Source: Pseudomonas sp. N3-W
Lineage (GTDB): Bacteria > Pseudomonadota > Gammaproteobacteria > Pseudomonadales > Pseudomonadaceae
Direction: 5' to 3'
DNA: 64,000 nucleotides
Assembly: GCF_024970185.1 (NCBI RefSeq)
Contig: NZ_CP103965.1
Coordinates: 3,158,001 to 3,222,000, forward strand
This document shows, in pieces, positions 37,289 through 46,863 of the stretch. Position 1 is the stretch's first letter. Each line of letters starts with the position of its first letter. The notes below the pieces were generated by a model. That model did no database searches, had not been told where the DNA came from, and was given only the letters and a program-made list of their open reading frames with translations. Made by a program: the position numbers and the translations under genes.

Positions 37289-38716
37289 TTAGAGGCGAAA
37301 CCCCTGATAATCCTCGGTCCATTTCTGCTGGGCGGCGAGGGCGGTTTTCAGCCGGGCGATCTGTTCGCGCACCTGTTGCGGCGCGGTGCCGCCCCAGCCA
37401 CTGCGGGCAGCAATGGCCGCTTCCAGCGTCAGGCTGTCGCGCACTTCCGGCGTCAGGCGCGGATCGATCTCGGCCAGCAGCGCCGGCGACGCTTCCCACA
37501 ATTCGATGTCGTGTTTCTCACAGGCCTGAACCAGCGCGCCGGTGATTTCATGCGCTTCCTTGAACGGCACACCACGTACCGCCAGCCAGTCGGCGACTTC
37601 GGTGGCAAGGGTGAAACCCAGCGGCGCTTGCCGACGCAACTCTTCGACGTTGACCTTCATGGTCGCCACCATCCCGGCCATGGCCGGCAGCACCAGCAGC
37701 AGGGTGTCGACGCTGTCGAGCACGCCGTTCTTGTCTTCACTGAGATCGCGGTTGTACGACAGCGGCAGCGATTTGAGGGTCGACAGCAGGCCGGTGAGAT
37801 TGCCGATCAGCCGGCCAGCCTTGCCCCGGGCCAGTTCGGCGATGTCCGGGTTTTTCTTCTGCGGCATGATCGAGCTGCCGGTGGCGTAGGCATCGTCCAG
37901 GGCGACCCAGCGAAATTGCCGGGACGACCACAGGCAAAACTCTTCGGCAAGGCGCGAAATGTTGATGCCGAGCATGCTGGCGATAAACAGGAATTCAGCA
38001 ACGTGATCACGGCTGGCCACGGCGTCGATGGAGTTTTCACAGACGCCGCTGTAACCCATTTCCTTCGCCGACTGCTGTGGCAGGCGAGCGATGGCGGAAC
38101 CGGCCATGGCGGCGGCACCGAGTGGCGACAGCGAAGTGCGCACATCCCAGTCCACCAGGCGCTGCACGTCACGCAGCATCGATTGGGCGTGGGCCAGCAG
38201 GTGATGGGCGAAGACAATCGGCTGTGCCTGTTGCAAGTGGGTAAAGCCGGGGCAAATGCTTTCGATGTGCTGTTCGGCCTGCTCAACCAGCGCCTGTTGC
38301 AGGGCCAGCACTTCGACCGCCAGGGTACGCACGTGATCGCGCAGAAACAGGCGCAGGTCATTAGCGGTCTGGTCATTGCGTGAACGCCCGGCGCGCAGCT
38401 TGCCGCCGAGGGCGCCGAGGCGTTCGGTCAGCAGGCGTTCGATGAAGGTATGCACGTCCTCGTCGTCGAGGGTCGGCGCGATGCTGCCGGCGCGAAAGTC
38501 TGCACCGATGCGCTCCAGGGCGTCGAGCATGGTCAGGGTTTCCTGCTCGCTCAGAAGGCCGGCACGTTGCAGTTCACGGGCATGGGCCCGGGAGCCGGCG
38601 AGGTCATACGGGGTGAGGCGAAAGTAACGTTCGGGGCAACGAGACAGGGCCGCCAGGGCTTCGGACGGGCCGCTCTTGAAGCGGGCACCCCAGAGACGGT
38701 CGGTGGTTTGAGACAT
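37289..38716 (-). CDS. Argininosuccinate-lyase-like enzyme, catabolic context
   Basis: A 475-residue member of the fumarase/aspartase superfamily with the ArgH pattern. The signature loop GSSIMPQKKNPD (near residue 282) holds the catalytic Ser, THLQQAQP (near 159) the catalytic His, and GGKLRAGRSRNDQ (near 105) binds substrate. Its length and C-terminus (EDYQGFRL) resemble ArgH, but the biosynthetic argH is normally elsewhere and not beside transport genes. Homologues such as ethylenediaminedisuccinate lyase cleave other N-succinyl compounds to fumarate and an amine, so the substrate here may be an imported aminopolycarboxylate. It is divergent from a LysR gene. Confidence 0.8.
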   Translation of the reverse strand: MSQTTDRLWGARFKSGPSEALAALSRCPERYFRLTPYDLAGSRAHARELQRAGLLSEQETLTMLDALERIGADFRAGSIAPTLDDEDVHTFIERLLTERLGALGGKLRAGRSRNDQTANDLRLFLRDHVRTLAVEVLALQQALVEQAEQHIESICPGFTHLQQAQPIVFAHHLLAHAQSMLRDVQRLVDWDVRTSLSPLGAAAMAGSAIARLPQQSAKEMGYSGVCENSIDAVASRDHVAEFLFIASMLGINISRLAEEFCLWSSRQFRWVALDDAYATGSSIMPQKKNPDIAELARGKAGRLIGNLTGLLSTLKSLPLSYNRDLSEDKNGVLDSVDTLLLVLPAMAGMVATMKVNVEELRRQAPLGFTLATEVADWLAVRGVPFKEAHEITGALVQACEKHDIELWEASPALLAEIDPRLTPEVRDSLTLEAAIAARSGWGGTAPQQVREQIARLKTALAAQQKWTEDYQGFRL

Positions 38717-39033
38717 TGTTGTTTTCCTCGTCGGTAACGCGAACTGAATGCGGCATGCAAAGCCTGGAACGCGGGTCGCGGACGATAAAAATCCGGCGGC
38801 CGGGGAGCGGCTTAAACGGTGTTCCAGGGCAGGGGAGAAAGCGCAGTTGCAAAAGGGCGAGAGCTGATCGAAGTGTCAGCTTTTAACAGTTCTGAATCAG
38901 TGAGTTGGCACTGATGTTCGGCTTTTATTAGCAGTTGCCAAGCCTTGTTTTCTGTGTTCATTATTATTAGTCGGCACTGTTTTTGTTGTTGGACACAGAT
39001 TGTTGAATAGGGCACCCGAGGTCAATAAGCATT
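38717..39033. promoter_or_regulatory. 317-base divergent control region of the lyase-like gene and the LysR gene
   Basis: No gene is supported. TTGGCA (38905-38910) and TGCCAA (38936-38941) form a spaced inverted repeat. An AT-rich tract (CATTATTATTAG) follows at about 38960. LysR regulators usually bind such a divergent region, but I cannot fix the box. Confidence 0.45.
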
Positions 39034-39999
39034 ATGGAAACCCCACTTTCCAATTCCGGAAACCCGCCGCCGAAAACGACTCAGCGGGCACCGTTGGCGC
39101 TCAGCGGCCTGGACTTCAAATTGCTCAAAGTGTTCAAGGCGGTGGTCGAGGCCGGCGGCTTCAGTGCTGCGCAAAACGAGCTGAACGTGGGTCTGGCGGC
39201 CATCAGCAAACAAATCTCCGACCTGGAGATTCGCATCGGCATGCGCCTCTGTACCCGAGGTCGGGAGGGCTTTCACCTGACCGAAGAAGGGCGTCTTGTG
39301 TATCAGGCCTCCATCGACTTGTTCACCTCGGTGGACAACTTTCGTGATCGCCTTAGTTCGGCGCAGAACGAACTTGTCGGTGATTTGGGCGTGGGTGTTA
39401 TTGACAATACAATTACCGATATCCATTCACCGTTAGTTTCGGCACTTAGAAGAATGAACGATGAGTCGCCGAAAGTAAGATTTCAACTTCAGGCCTCACA
39501 ACTGGACGAAATCGAAAGAGGTGTTGTCGAAGGTCGGCTGGTGGCCGGCATTGTGCCGGTTTATCAGAAAAGAGAAGAGTTTGATTACTACGCCCTGTAC
39601 GAGGAGCGCTCAGAGGTTTACTGCGCCGTGGGCCATCCGCTATTCACCGTGCCAGACGCAGAAATCGGCAGCAACGTACTCAAGGATCACGAGTGCATCA
39701 ACCATCGCTACGCGATCCATCGAGACAAACTGAGTTTTGCCCGTTACGACAGCTTTTCCGCATCGGCCACCCAGGTCGAGGCCGTGGCCCTGCTGATCAA
39801 GACCGGTCGTTTCGTGGGTTTTCTGCCGCAGCACTACGCGGCCAATCTGGTCGCCCAAGGCCAGTTTCGAGCAGTGCGCCCGGACGTGATCAGCATCGTC
39901 ACGCCGTTCAATCTGATCCTGCGGCACAACACCGTGCGCAGTCCGCTGGTCAAGGCGTTTGCCTTGGCGCTGGGGGCGGATTTGAAGGCGCCGGTTTGA
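39034..39999 (+). CDS. LysR-family transcriptional regulator
   Basis: A 321-residue regulator. The helix-turn-helix lies at about residues 25-85, with KLLKVFKAVVEAGGFSAAQ, then VGLAAISKQISDLE and FHLTEEG. The C-terminal inducer-binding domain follows. A 20-residue polar N-terminal tail precedes the usual start. It is divergent from the lyase-like gene and convergent with the acetyltransferase (stops two bases apart). It probably controls the transport and hydrolase genes at 32.7-38.7 kb. Confidence 0.9.
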   Translation: METPLSNSGNPPPKTTQRAPLALSGLDFKLLKVFKAVVEAGGFSAAQNELNVGLAAISKQISDLEIRIGMRLCTRGREGFHLTEEGRLVYQASIDLFTSVDNFRDRLSSAQNELVGDLGVGVIDNTITDIHSPLVSALRRMNDESPKVRFQLQASQLDEIERGVVEGRLVAGIVPVYQKREEFDYYALYEERSEVYCAVGHPLFTVPDAEIGSNVLKDHECINHRYAIHRDKLSFARYDSFSASATQVEAVALLIKTGRFVGFLPQHYAANLVAQGQFRAVRPDVISIVTPFNLILRHNTVRSPLVKAFALALGADLKAPV

Positions 40000-40001
40000 G
40001 A

Positions 40002-40520
40002 TCAGGGTAATTGCAGGCGCATGGCACAACGTCGTTCTGCGGGTAATCCGTAGGCGATTTCGTTACTTAATGCAGCCGCCAGGCGTGGATTGATTTGCTC
40101 GCCCGTTAATGTTTGAAAACCCAATCGTTGATAAAACGGTTCATTCCACGACACGTCGCGAAACGTGGTCAGGGTCACGGCTGTGAATTGGCATTGTCCG
40201 GCGTGTTCAAGTGCCGCTAACAGCAACTTTCGACCGGCCCCTTGTCCCTGAAACCCCTCGGCCACCGACAGTTCCTGAATATGCAGTTCATTGTCGATTT
40301 CAATGGCGCTGACAAAACCGATAAGTGGGCCATCGGCTGATTGCGCCACCCAGACATGTGCCGTTCCGATGGCATGCCGGTGATGCAGTACGTCGGGGAC
40401 GTCCGCGTCGGCGAGCCAGGCTAATGAAGGATCTTTGCGAAACAATGCTGCTGCAGACTGCTCGATGGCGGGCAGGGCATCAGCGTCGAGGAGGCGGGCA
40501 GGGCGAATAATAATGGTCAT
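40002..40520 (-). CDS. GNAT-family N-acetyltransferase
   Basis: A 172-residue acetyltransferase. Acetyl-CoA-binding motif A is seen as IQELSVAEGFQGQGAGRKLL (about 93-112) and the C-terminal motif B as FYQRLGFQTL. The start at 40520 (MTIIIRPARLL) is chosen over 40571, which would read into the inverted repeat. Substrate unknown. Confidence 0.87.
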   Translation of the reverse strand: MTIIIRPARLLDADALPAIEQSAAALFRKDPSLAWLADADVPDVLHHRHAIGTAHVWVAQSADGPLIGFVSAIEIDNELHIQELSVAEGFQGQGAGRKLLLAALEHAGQCQFTAVTLTTFRDVSWNEPFYQRLGFQTLTGEQINPRLAAALSNEIAYGLPAERRCAMRLQLP

Positions 40521-40533
40521 GGCGATATTCAGG

Positions 40534-40599
40534 TAGGCGCAGCCACAGGCTGCGATCTTTTGATTTTTCAATCAAGATCGCAGCTTGCGGCTGCGCCTA
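40534..40599. repeat. Long inverted repeat, TAGGCGCAGCC ... GGCTGCGCCTA
   Basis: The 11-base outer arms (40534-40544 and 40589-40599) continue inwards as GGCTGCGATCTTTTGAT facing ATCAAGATCGCAGC around a short loop. It lies between two minus-strand genes. It belongs to the dispersed GCTGCGATCTTTTGAT family also seen at 14547-14638. Confidence 0.75.
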
Positions 40600-40610
40600 C
40601 AAGGCCTTGA

Positions 40611-42209
40611 TCAAGGCAACAAATGCAGCAGCACGTAATCGTTTTTATCAAAACGCCCGGTCAAGACCGGCTGCAAACCACCTACTGGTGTGTCGCGAAG
40701 CGCTTCATAGCTCTTCTGGTCCATCATCAACCATAGGGGGCGCGGCAGGTTTTCCAGCTCCTGGGCTGACTCGCTGAAGCGCGGTTGCAGTTCCTGTTCG
40801 ATGTTGACCATGAACTTGATTGCCTTCGCATCCCTGCCCATGCCATAGAGCAGCAGTGGCGCAGGAGCCTGTTGCACCTGGGCCAGTGCGGCACGGCTGA
40901 AGGTGCGCGAATCGTAGAGCTGACGCTCGACCGGTTCAAACACCAGGATGTACACCGACCACAGTGCCAGGACCGCGGCAAAGGCCAGCGCCTGCGCGCG
41001 CCAGGCCGAACGGAAAACGACTGCCAGAGCGAACAGTTGCAATACGCCCAGTACGATCAATACCGGTGTCAGCGCGGTCAACTGCTCGGGAAAACGCCGC
41101 TGGGCAACCAACAACCCGGCAATCATCAGTCCCGGAAGTACCAGCCACAGTCCCTGCATCAAGACGCGCAAGGCCGTGAACAACCGGCCCTGAGTCGCCT
41201 GGAACGGATACGCCGCAATGATCGCCACCATGGGCAACATCGGCAGCACGTAGCGTGCCTTCTTCGCCTGCGGAATAGACAGCCCGATCATCACGATCAA
41301 ACCTGCCGCTGCGCAGTACAGCACCAATTGCGATTGCGCTCCCCATTGTCGCGGAGTGGTGAGTGCGATCGCCGCCAGTGCCAGCAATGCCAGCGGATAG
41401 GCCAGTGCGTAGTTGCCCATCGAACTGGTGAAGTAATACAGCGGATCGCTGACGCCTTCAGTGCCGTCCATGCGTCCCATGAACTGCATGCGGATGACGT
41501 CCTGCATGAACGCCGAGCCACCGCTGACCTTGGCCAGCAACAGCAGCACACCCACCGACACCACCAGCAACACCGCAGCCAGCGATCCGAAGACAAACAG
41601 GCGTTGCCACTGGCGGTTGAGCAGCAGATAACTGCACAGCATGCCGGTCGGGATCACCAGGCCGATCGGCCCGCGAATCCCGAAACCCAGCACCAGTAGC
41701 GCAAATATCAAGCCCCAACGGCGCGGTGCAGCGAAGTGATCGGCGGCATAACCCAGGTAGAACACCGAAAACGCCACCGCCGCGAGCATCAGGTCCAGTG
41801 ACACGGCGCGCGCTTCGGTGATGAAGGTATTGGTCAACAGCAGCGATGCGATGCTCAGCAACGCCCAGCGACTGGAGTAGGGCGCCAGCAAGCGGTACAT
41901 CAAGGTGACAATCACCGCACCTGCCAACGCACTGGGCAACCAGGCGCTGAGGGCGTTGACCTGGCCGAATGGCAGCGACAGCAACCAGACGAACAGGGTG
42001 GTGAGGCCGGAGTAGTCCGCGTAAGGCTGACCATAGGTGGTCGGGAACAGCGTCGGCCCGTTGCGCAGCATTTCCTGTGCAAACAACACGAAGCGCGAGT
42101 CGAATCCGATGGCTGTTTGCTGGTAAACACCCGCGATGAACAGCACCAGCGCCAACAGCCCCAAACCAAGGGACTGTCGGCGGATCGCGTCAGTGGGTTG
42201 AACCGTCAC
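40611..42209 (-). CDS. GT39-type membrane glycosyltransferase, last gene of the arn operon
   Basis: A 532-residue polytopic membrane protein with about eleven helices and a soluble C-terminal tail. The first periplasmic loop has AIGFDSRFVLFAQEML where ArnT has [14 protein letters not shown]: the Asp is kept but the Glu is Ser. It starts two bases after the ugd stop, so it is part of the operon. It probably transfers a sugar from a polyprenyl carrier to lipid A, LPS or a protein; the acceptor is unknown. Confidence 0.82.
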   Translation of the reverse strand: MTVQPTDAIRRQSLGLGLLALVLFIAGVYQQTAIGFDSRFVLFAQEMLRNGPTLFPTTYGQPYADYSGLTTLFVWLLSLPFGQVNALSAWLPSALAGAVIVTLMYRLLAPYSSRWALLSIASLLLTNTFITEARAVSLDLMLAAVAFSVFYLGYAADHFAAPRRWGLIFALLVLGFGIRGPIGLVIPTGMLCSYLLLNRQWQRLFVFGSLAAVLLVVSVGVLLLLAKVSGGSAFMQDVIRMQFMGRMDGTEGVSDPLYYFTSSMGNYALAYPLALLALAAIALTTPRQWGAQSQLVLYCAAAGLIVMIGLSIPQAKKARYVLPMLPMVAIIAAYPFQATQGRLFTALRVLMQGLWLVLPGLMIAGLLVAQRRFPEQLTALTPVLIVLGVLQLFALAVVFRSAWRAQALAFAAVLALWSVYILVFEPVERQLYDSRTFSRAALAQVQQAPAPLLLYGMGRDAKAIKFMVNIEQELQPRFSESAQELENLPRPLWLMMDQKSYEALRDTPVGGLQPVLTGRFDKNDYVLLHLLP

Positions 42210-42211
42210 CG

Positions 42212-43585
42212 TCAGGCGTCCACAGAGGTGTTAGGCCACTGTTGGGATGGAATCGGCAATTTGCGCGATTCGCCACGACCCATCGGGAAGTACAGGAAGC
42301 CGCTGCGAGCCAGGCGCTCGGCGTCGTACAGGTTGCGGCCGTCGAAAATCACCGGCGCCGCCAGACGCTCGCGGATCAGGTCGAAATCCGGTGCCTTGAA
42401 CTGCTGCCACTCGGTACAGATGATCAGCGCGTCCGCGCCGGTCAATACCGATTCCGGTGTGCCCATCAGCATCAGTTTCGATTCGTGCGGATACAGATGT
42501 TGGGTTTCCTGCATCGCTTCCGGGTCGAACGCACGCACGTTGGCGCCGGCTGCCCATAGCGATTCCAGCAGCACACGGCTTGGCGCGTCACGCATGTCAT
42601 CGGTGTTCGGTTTGAATGCCAGGCCCCACACGGCAAAGGTCTTGCCCGCCAGGTCGCCTTTGTAGAACGCATTGACGCGCTCGAACAGCTTGTGTTTCTG
42701 GCGTTCGTTGATGGCTTCCACCGCTTGCAGCAAGTCGCTGGAGCAGTTCGCTTCCTCTGCACTGTGAATCAATGCACGCATGTCTTTAGGGAAGCACGAA
42801 CCACCATAACCGCAGCCCGGATAGATGAAGTGATAACCGATGCGTTGGTCGGCACCGATGCCCAGACGCACGGATTCGATGTCGCAGCCCAGGTGTTCGG
42901 CCAGTTCGGCGATCTGGTTGATGAAGCTGATCTTGGTCGCCAGCATGCAGTTGGCGGCGTACTTGGTCAGTTCGGCGCTGCGCAGGTCCATGAACATGAT
43001 GCGGTCATGGTTGCGGTTGAAGGGCGCATAAAGTTCGCGCATGACTTCGCGAACTTCGTCACGCTCGCAACCGACGATGATGCGGTCAGGGCGGCGGCAG
43101 TCGGCGACGGCAGTGCCTTCCTTGAGAAACTCGGGATTGGAGACGATATCGAATTCAAGTTCGCGGCCGTCCAGCTTGCCCAGGATATGAGCGCGCAAGG
43201 TGTCGCCCGTGCCGACTGGAACGGTGGACTTTTCCACCAGAATCAGCGGTTGAACGCGGTGACGGGCCACGGCGTCGCCGACCGACAGCACGTAGCTCAG
43301 ATCCGCCGAGCCGTCTTCGCTCGAAGGCGTACCCACGGCGATGAACAGCACTTCACCGTGCTGCACGGCGAGTTTTTCGTCAGTGGTGAACTGCAGGCGC
43401 TTGGCCTCAAGGCTTTCCTTGACCAGGCTGGCCAGCCCCGGTTCGAAAATGCTGACGTGGCCCTGTTTGAGCAGTTCGACCTTTTTGGCGTCGATGTCCA
43501 TGCAAATCACATCGTGGCCGACTTCGGCTAACACAGCAGCCTGCACCAGGCCAACGTAACCGCTACCAAATACACTGATTTTCAT
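42212..43585 (-). CDS. ugd: UDP-glucose 6-dehydrogenase
   Basis: Makes UDP-glucuronate, the first precursor of L-Ara4N. It has 457 residues. NAD binding is in [16 protein letters not shown], the catalytic Cys is in [17 protein letters not shown] and the C-terminal domain shows [14 protein letters not shown]. It overlaps arnF by four bases, and so is expressed with the arn genes. Confidence 0.95.
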   Translation of the reverse strand: MKISVFGSGYVGLVQAAVLAEVGHDVICMDIDAKKVELLKQGHVSIFEPGLASLVKESLEAKRLQFTTDEKLAVQHGEVLFIAVGTPSSEDGSADLSYVLSVGDAVARHRVQPLILVEKSTVPVGTGDTLRAHILGKLDGRELEFDIVSNPEFLKEGTAVADCRRPDRIIVGCERDEVREVMRELYAPFNRNHDRIMFMDLRSAELTKYAANCMLATKISFINQIAELAEHLGCDIESVRLGIGADQRIGYHFIYPGCGYGGSCFPKDMRALIHSAEEANCSSDLLQAVEAINERQKHKLFERVNAFYKGDLAGKTFAVWGLAFKPNTDDMRDAPSRVLLESLWAAGANVRAFDPEAMQETQHLYPHESKLMLMGTPESVLTGADALIICTEWQQFKAPDFDLIRERLAAPVIFDGRNLYDAERLARSGFLYFPMGRGESRKLPIPSQQWPNTSVDA

Positions 43586-43995
43586 GGGGTATTCCTAAGA
43601 ACTGGCTTACGAGCAGGTCGAGAGTTGATGGTAATGACCCCGAGAATGACCAGGGCCACCCCAAGGCTTTTGGAAAGACTGAAATGTTCGTTGAACACTG
43701 GCAGCGTGGCAGCCAGCAGGTACACCAGCGCATAGCTGATGCTGAGCAATGAGTAGGCCCGGCCCAGCGGCAGGTCCTTCAGGGCAATCAGCCAGCAGAG
43801 CATCGACAGGGCATAGGCGAAGATCGCCAGCAGTACCACGCCGAGGGCGGCCAGATCGACCGTGCCATTGCTCAGGGCCGCCAGCCATTGTTCGGGTTGT
43901 GGCAGGCGGCTCATGCTCCAGCGCATACCCAGTTGGGCGCTGCTGACCAGCAGCACGCTGCCCAGCGCGAAGGTGATTCCACTGCGCAGGCTCAT
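43582..43995 (-). CDS. arnF: Ara4N-undecaprenyl phosphate flippase subunit ArnF
   Basis: A 137-residue small multidrug-resistance-like membrane protein with four helices ([35 protein letters not shown], then two more). With ArnE it flips undecaprenyl-phosphate-Ara4N to the periplasmic side. It overlaps arnE and ugd by four bases each. Confidence 0.9.
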   Translation of the reverse strand: MSLRSGITFALGSVLLVSSAQLGMRWSMSRLPQPEQWLAALSNGTVDLAALGVVLLAIFAYALSMLCWLIALKDLPLGRAYSLLSISYALVYLLAATLPVFNEHFSLSKSLGVALVILGVITINSRPARKPVLRNTP

Positions 43996-44336
43996 GCGTG
44001 TTGCCCCAACAAAACCACGCCACCCATGACCAGGGCGACACCGAGCCAGTGGCGACGGTCGACGGTTTCATGAAAGACGAAGCGGGCCACCAGGGTGATC
44101 AGCACAAAATTGAGGCTCAGCATCGGGTACGCGACACCGACTTCAAGACGTTGCAGCACCAGCAGCCACACCAGCAAACCGAATCCGAGGGACAGCAGTG
44201 CCAGCCACAACCAGGGCGAGCGCAGTTTCTTGGCCCAGCTGGAGTCTTCGCCGCGCCAGCTTTCTACCGCGTACTTCTGGGCAACCTGGCCCAGGCACGT
44301 CAGCAGGCAGGCGACCAACAACAGAATCAGGCTCAT
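43992..44336 (-). CDS. arnE: Ara4N-undecaprenyl phosphate flippase subunit ArnE
   Basis: A 114-residue four-helix membrane protein, starting [20 protein letters not shown] and ending [14 protein letters not shown]. It is the partner of ArnF. The four-base overlaps on both sides show tight coupling. Confidence 0.9.
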   Translation of the reverse strand: MSLILLLVACLLTCLGQVAQKYAVESWRGEDSSWAKKLRSPWLWLALLSLGFGLLVWLLVLQRLEVGVAYPMLSLNFVLITLVARFVFHETVDRRHWLGVALVMGGVVLLGQHA

Positions 44337-45982
44337 GAAGCGTCCTGCGGGAAAATAATGATCACCAGATTGCCTTGCTCGTAGCGCTTGCCGTCTTTGG
44401 GCAGCAGATCCACTTCCTGCAATTCATCGTCACCCTTGACGCGCATGAGCACACCCACCGAACCACTGCGACGTGCCTCGGTCATCCATTGCTGAACCAT
44501 TTCGGTGGTGATGCGGCGGTTCTTCACGTCCGGGAAGTCCAGACCGTACTTGAGTTCGCCAACGGTGTTGTAAAGCGCAATTTCAGGGCGTTGCAGGCGC
44601 CAGGCGAGGGCCGCGGCGGCTCCCAGATCGTTACTCAACAGGTGGCTGGTCTGGCCGAGTTCCTGAACGTGTTCGAGGATGAATTGATCGGGAGTCTTGT
44701 TGGACACCACCGAATTCGGCAGGCCGGCAGGTATCAGGCCAACGAAGATCAGGCTGCCAAACGCCGGCGCGGCCCAGCACTGCAGGGGTCTGAAGGCTTG
44801 CAGCAGGTTGGCCATGATCCAGCCGATCAGGCCGATGAACACCAGAATCAGATGGTGCAATTCAGCTTCGTATAGCGGCTTTTTCAGTTCCAGGTAAACC
44901 AGGGCCAACAGCACAACCACGCCCAGTACCAGGTTGAGCAAACCGTTGATTCCCACTGCCCGGCCTTGCTCAAGCTTGAGGCGGTCGGCCAACGCATTGC
45001 CCAGCAACAGGGCCAACGGCAGCAGGCACGGCAGGATGTACGCCGGCAACTTGCCCTTGCTCAGGCTGAAGAAAATCAGCGGCATCACCAGCCACAGCAA
45101 CACAAAACCGATGTTTGCCTGCCGGCGGCTCTGCCAGGCCTGCTTCAATGCCGAGGGCAGCAACGCCGCCCAAGGCAGACTGAATGCCACCAACATCGGC
45201 AAGTAATACCAGAACGGTGCGTCGTGCTGCGCATCATCGCCAGCGAAGCGACGAATGTGTTCGTGCCAGAAGAAGAACCGCCAGTAATCAGGCTCCTCCG
45301 CATGCACGGCCAGCACCCACGGCAGGCTGATCGCGATGGCCACGACCACGGCGATCGGCCCGTAGACCAGCAGTTCACGCCAGCGTTTCTGCCAGATCAT
45401 CCACGGCAGGGCGATCAGCACCGGCAGCGCCCAGGCGAGAAACCCCTTGGTCATGAAGCCCATGCCGCAGGCCAGTCCCACGGCCGCCCAGCCCAGCAGA
45501 CGCTGGGTGCGTCCCACGCTGTCGAGGGCAAACCACAGGGCAACCAGGCTCAGGTTGACCCAGAACGTGAATTGCGGATCGAGGTTGGCGTAACCGGCTG
45601 CCCCGGCAATAACGGTGAAACTCATGTACAGCAAAGCGCAGGCAAAACTTTTGCGCGGCTCGTTCCACAGGCGGCGGGCCACCAGGAAACACAGCAGCCC
45701 GCTCAGCACAGTGCTCAGGGCCGAAGCAAAACGTACGCCGAACAGATTGTCGCCAAACACCGCCTGACCGATGGCGATCATCCAGTAACCGGCCACCGGT
45801 TTTTCAAAGTAGCGCAACCCCATGAAATGCGGCGACACCCAGTCACCGCTCAGGAGCATGTCCTGGCTGATCTGGGCATAGCGGGTTTCATCGGGAATCC
45901 ACAAACCATGGCTGCCCAACGGCAACAGGTAGGCGATGGCGAAAATCGCCAGCAATAACGGTAATGCCCAGCGTTTGGTCAT
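44333..45982 (-). CDS. arnT: Undecaprenyl phosphate-Ara4N:lipid A transferase ArnT
   Basis: Adds 4-amino-4-deoxy-L-arabinose to lipid A phosphates at the periplasmic face, lowering the negative charge and giving polymyxin resistance. The 549-residue GT83 enzyme has about twelve helices. The first periplasmic loop has [14 protein letters not shown] with the catalytic Asp, [14 protein letters not shown] follows, and the loop [20 protein letters not shown] lies near residue 250. A second copy is at 54096-55820. Confidence 0.95.
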   Translation of the reverse strand: MTKRWALPLLLAIFAIAYLLPLGSHGLWIPDETRYAQISQDMLLSGDWVSPHFMGLRYFEKPVAGYWMIAIGQAVFGDNLFGVRFASALSTVLSGLLCFLVARRLWNEPRKSFACALLYMSFTVIAGAAGYANLDPQFTFWVNLSLVALWFALDSVGRTQRLLGWAAVGLACGMGFMTKGFLAWALPVLIALPWMIWQKRWRELLVYGPIAVVVAIAISLPWVLAVHAEEPDYWRFFFWHEHIRRFAGDDAQHDAPFWYYLPMLVAFSLPWAALLPSALKQAWQSRRQANIGFVLLWLVMPLIFFSLSKGKLPAYILPCLLPLALLLGNALADRLKLEQGRAVGINGLLNLVLGVVVLLALVYLELKKPLYEAELHHLILVFIGLIGWIMANLLQAFRPLQCWAAPAFGSLIFVGLIPAGLPNSVVSNKTPDQFILEHVQELGQTSHLLSNDLGAAAALAWRLQRPEIALYNTVGELKYGLDFPDVKNRRITTEMVQQWMTEARRSGSVGVLMRVKGDDELQEVDLLPKDGKRYEQGNLVIIIFPQDAS

Positions 45983-46863
45983 GCGCCTTGCACTCCCAGC
46001 CAGCCTTCACGGCCCTCAAGGGCGCCGCGCAGAACGCGACCGGCAGGCAGGGTAGCGATAGACTCGGGCAGCAAGTCGCCCAAGGGTTGGAAATGAATGT
46101 CGCGCTGGCGGGCATCGGCCAGCAGCTGACGAAAATCGTTAGCCATCAGAATCCCTTCTACCTCGGCATGGATCGTGTAGACGTTCAGTTGTTCAGGGGT
46201 GAAGCGGTTGAGGATGAATGCGTTGAAATCCTTGGCGGCCACGGTGGGGCCTACGACCTCGTCAAAGGTCGGCAGGTCCACCGGGATTTGCGGCGCGCCA
46301 AGGCTGCCATCGTTCAATGTCGGTCGAAACAGCGCCTGGCCCCGGCAATCGCTGTTGTAGCGAAAGCCGAAACCCTGCTTGGCCTCGATCACGCGCTCGT
46401 CCGCCCGCCAACCGGCGGAGGCCGAGCACTGCACCTTTTCCCCGAGGATGTCGCTGAGGGTGTCTACGCCCCGGCGAATCTGTTCGATCAGTTGCGCATC
46501 GCTCCAGCGGCCGGCATTGGCCTGCCAGCCGTGGTGATCCCAGGCGTGCAGGCCAATTTCATGGCCGGCTGCCTGGGCCTGGCGCATCAGGTGCCCCAGG
46601 TCGCGACCGATCGGTTTGCCGGGCCAGGCGGTGCCGGCCAGCAAAATATCCCAGCCGTACAGGCCGGCGGCGTTGGAACGCAGCATCTTCCAGAGGAATT
46701 GCGGGCGGATGAGGCGCCACAAGTGGCGCCCCATGTTGTCCGGCCCGACGCTGAAAAAAAACGTCGCCTTGACCTGGGCCTCATCGAGGATTTCCAGCAA
46801 CCGGGGCACCCCTTCACGGGTGCCTCGATAGGTGTCGACATCGATACGAAGGCCTGCCTGCAT
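45979..46863 (-). CDS. arnD: 4-deoxy-4-formamido-L-arabinose-phosphoundecaprenol deformylase ArnD
   Basis: NodB-fold enzyme of 294 residues that removes the formyl group from undecaprenyl-phosphate-Ara4FN. Metal-site motifs are [16 protein letters not shown] at the start and [15 protein letters not shown] near residue 100, which is the H...H pair. Overlaps arnT by four bases. Confidence 0.94.
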   Translation of the reverse strand: MQAGLRIDVDTYRGTREGVPRLLEILDEAQVKATFFFSVGPDNMGRHLWRLIRPQFLWKMLRSNAAGLYGWDILLAGTAWPGKPIGRDLGHLMRQAQAAGHEIGLHAWDHHGWQANAGRWSDAQLIEQIRRGVDTLSDILGEKVQCSASAGWRADERVIEAKQGFGFRYNSDCRGQALFRPTLNDGSLGAPQIPVDLPTFDEVVGPTVAAKDFNAFILNRFTPEQLNVYTIHAEVEGILMANDFRQLLADARQRDIHFQPLGDLLPESIATLPAGRVLRGALEGREGWLGVQGA

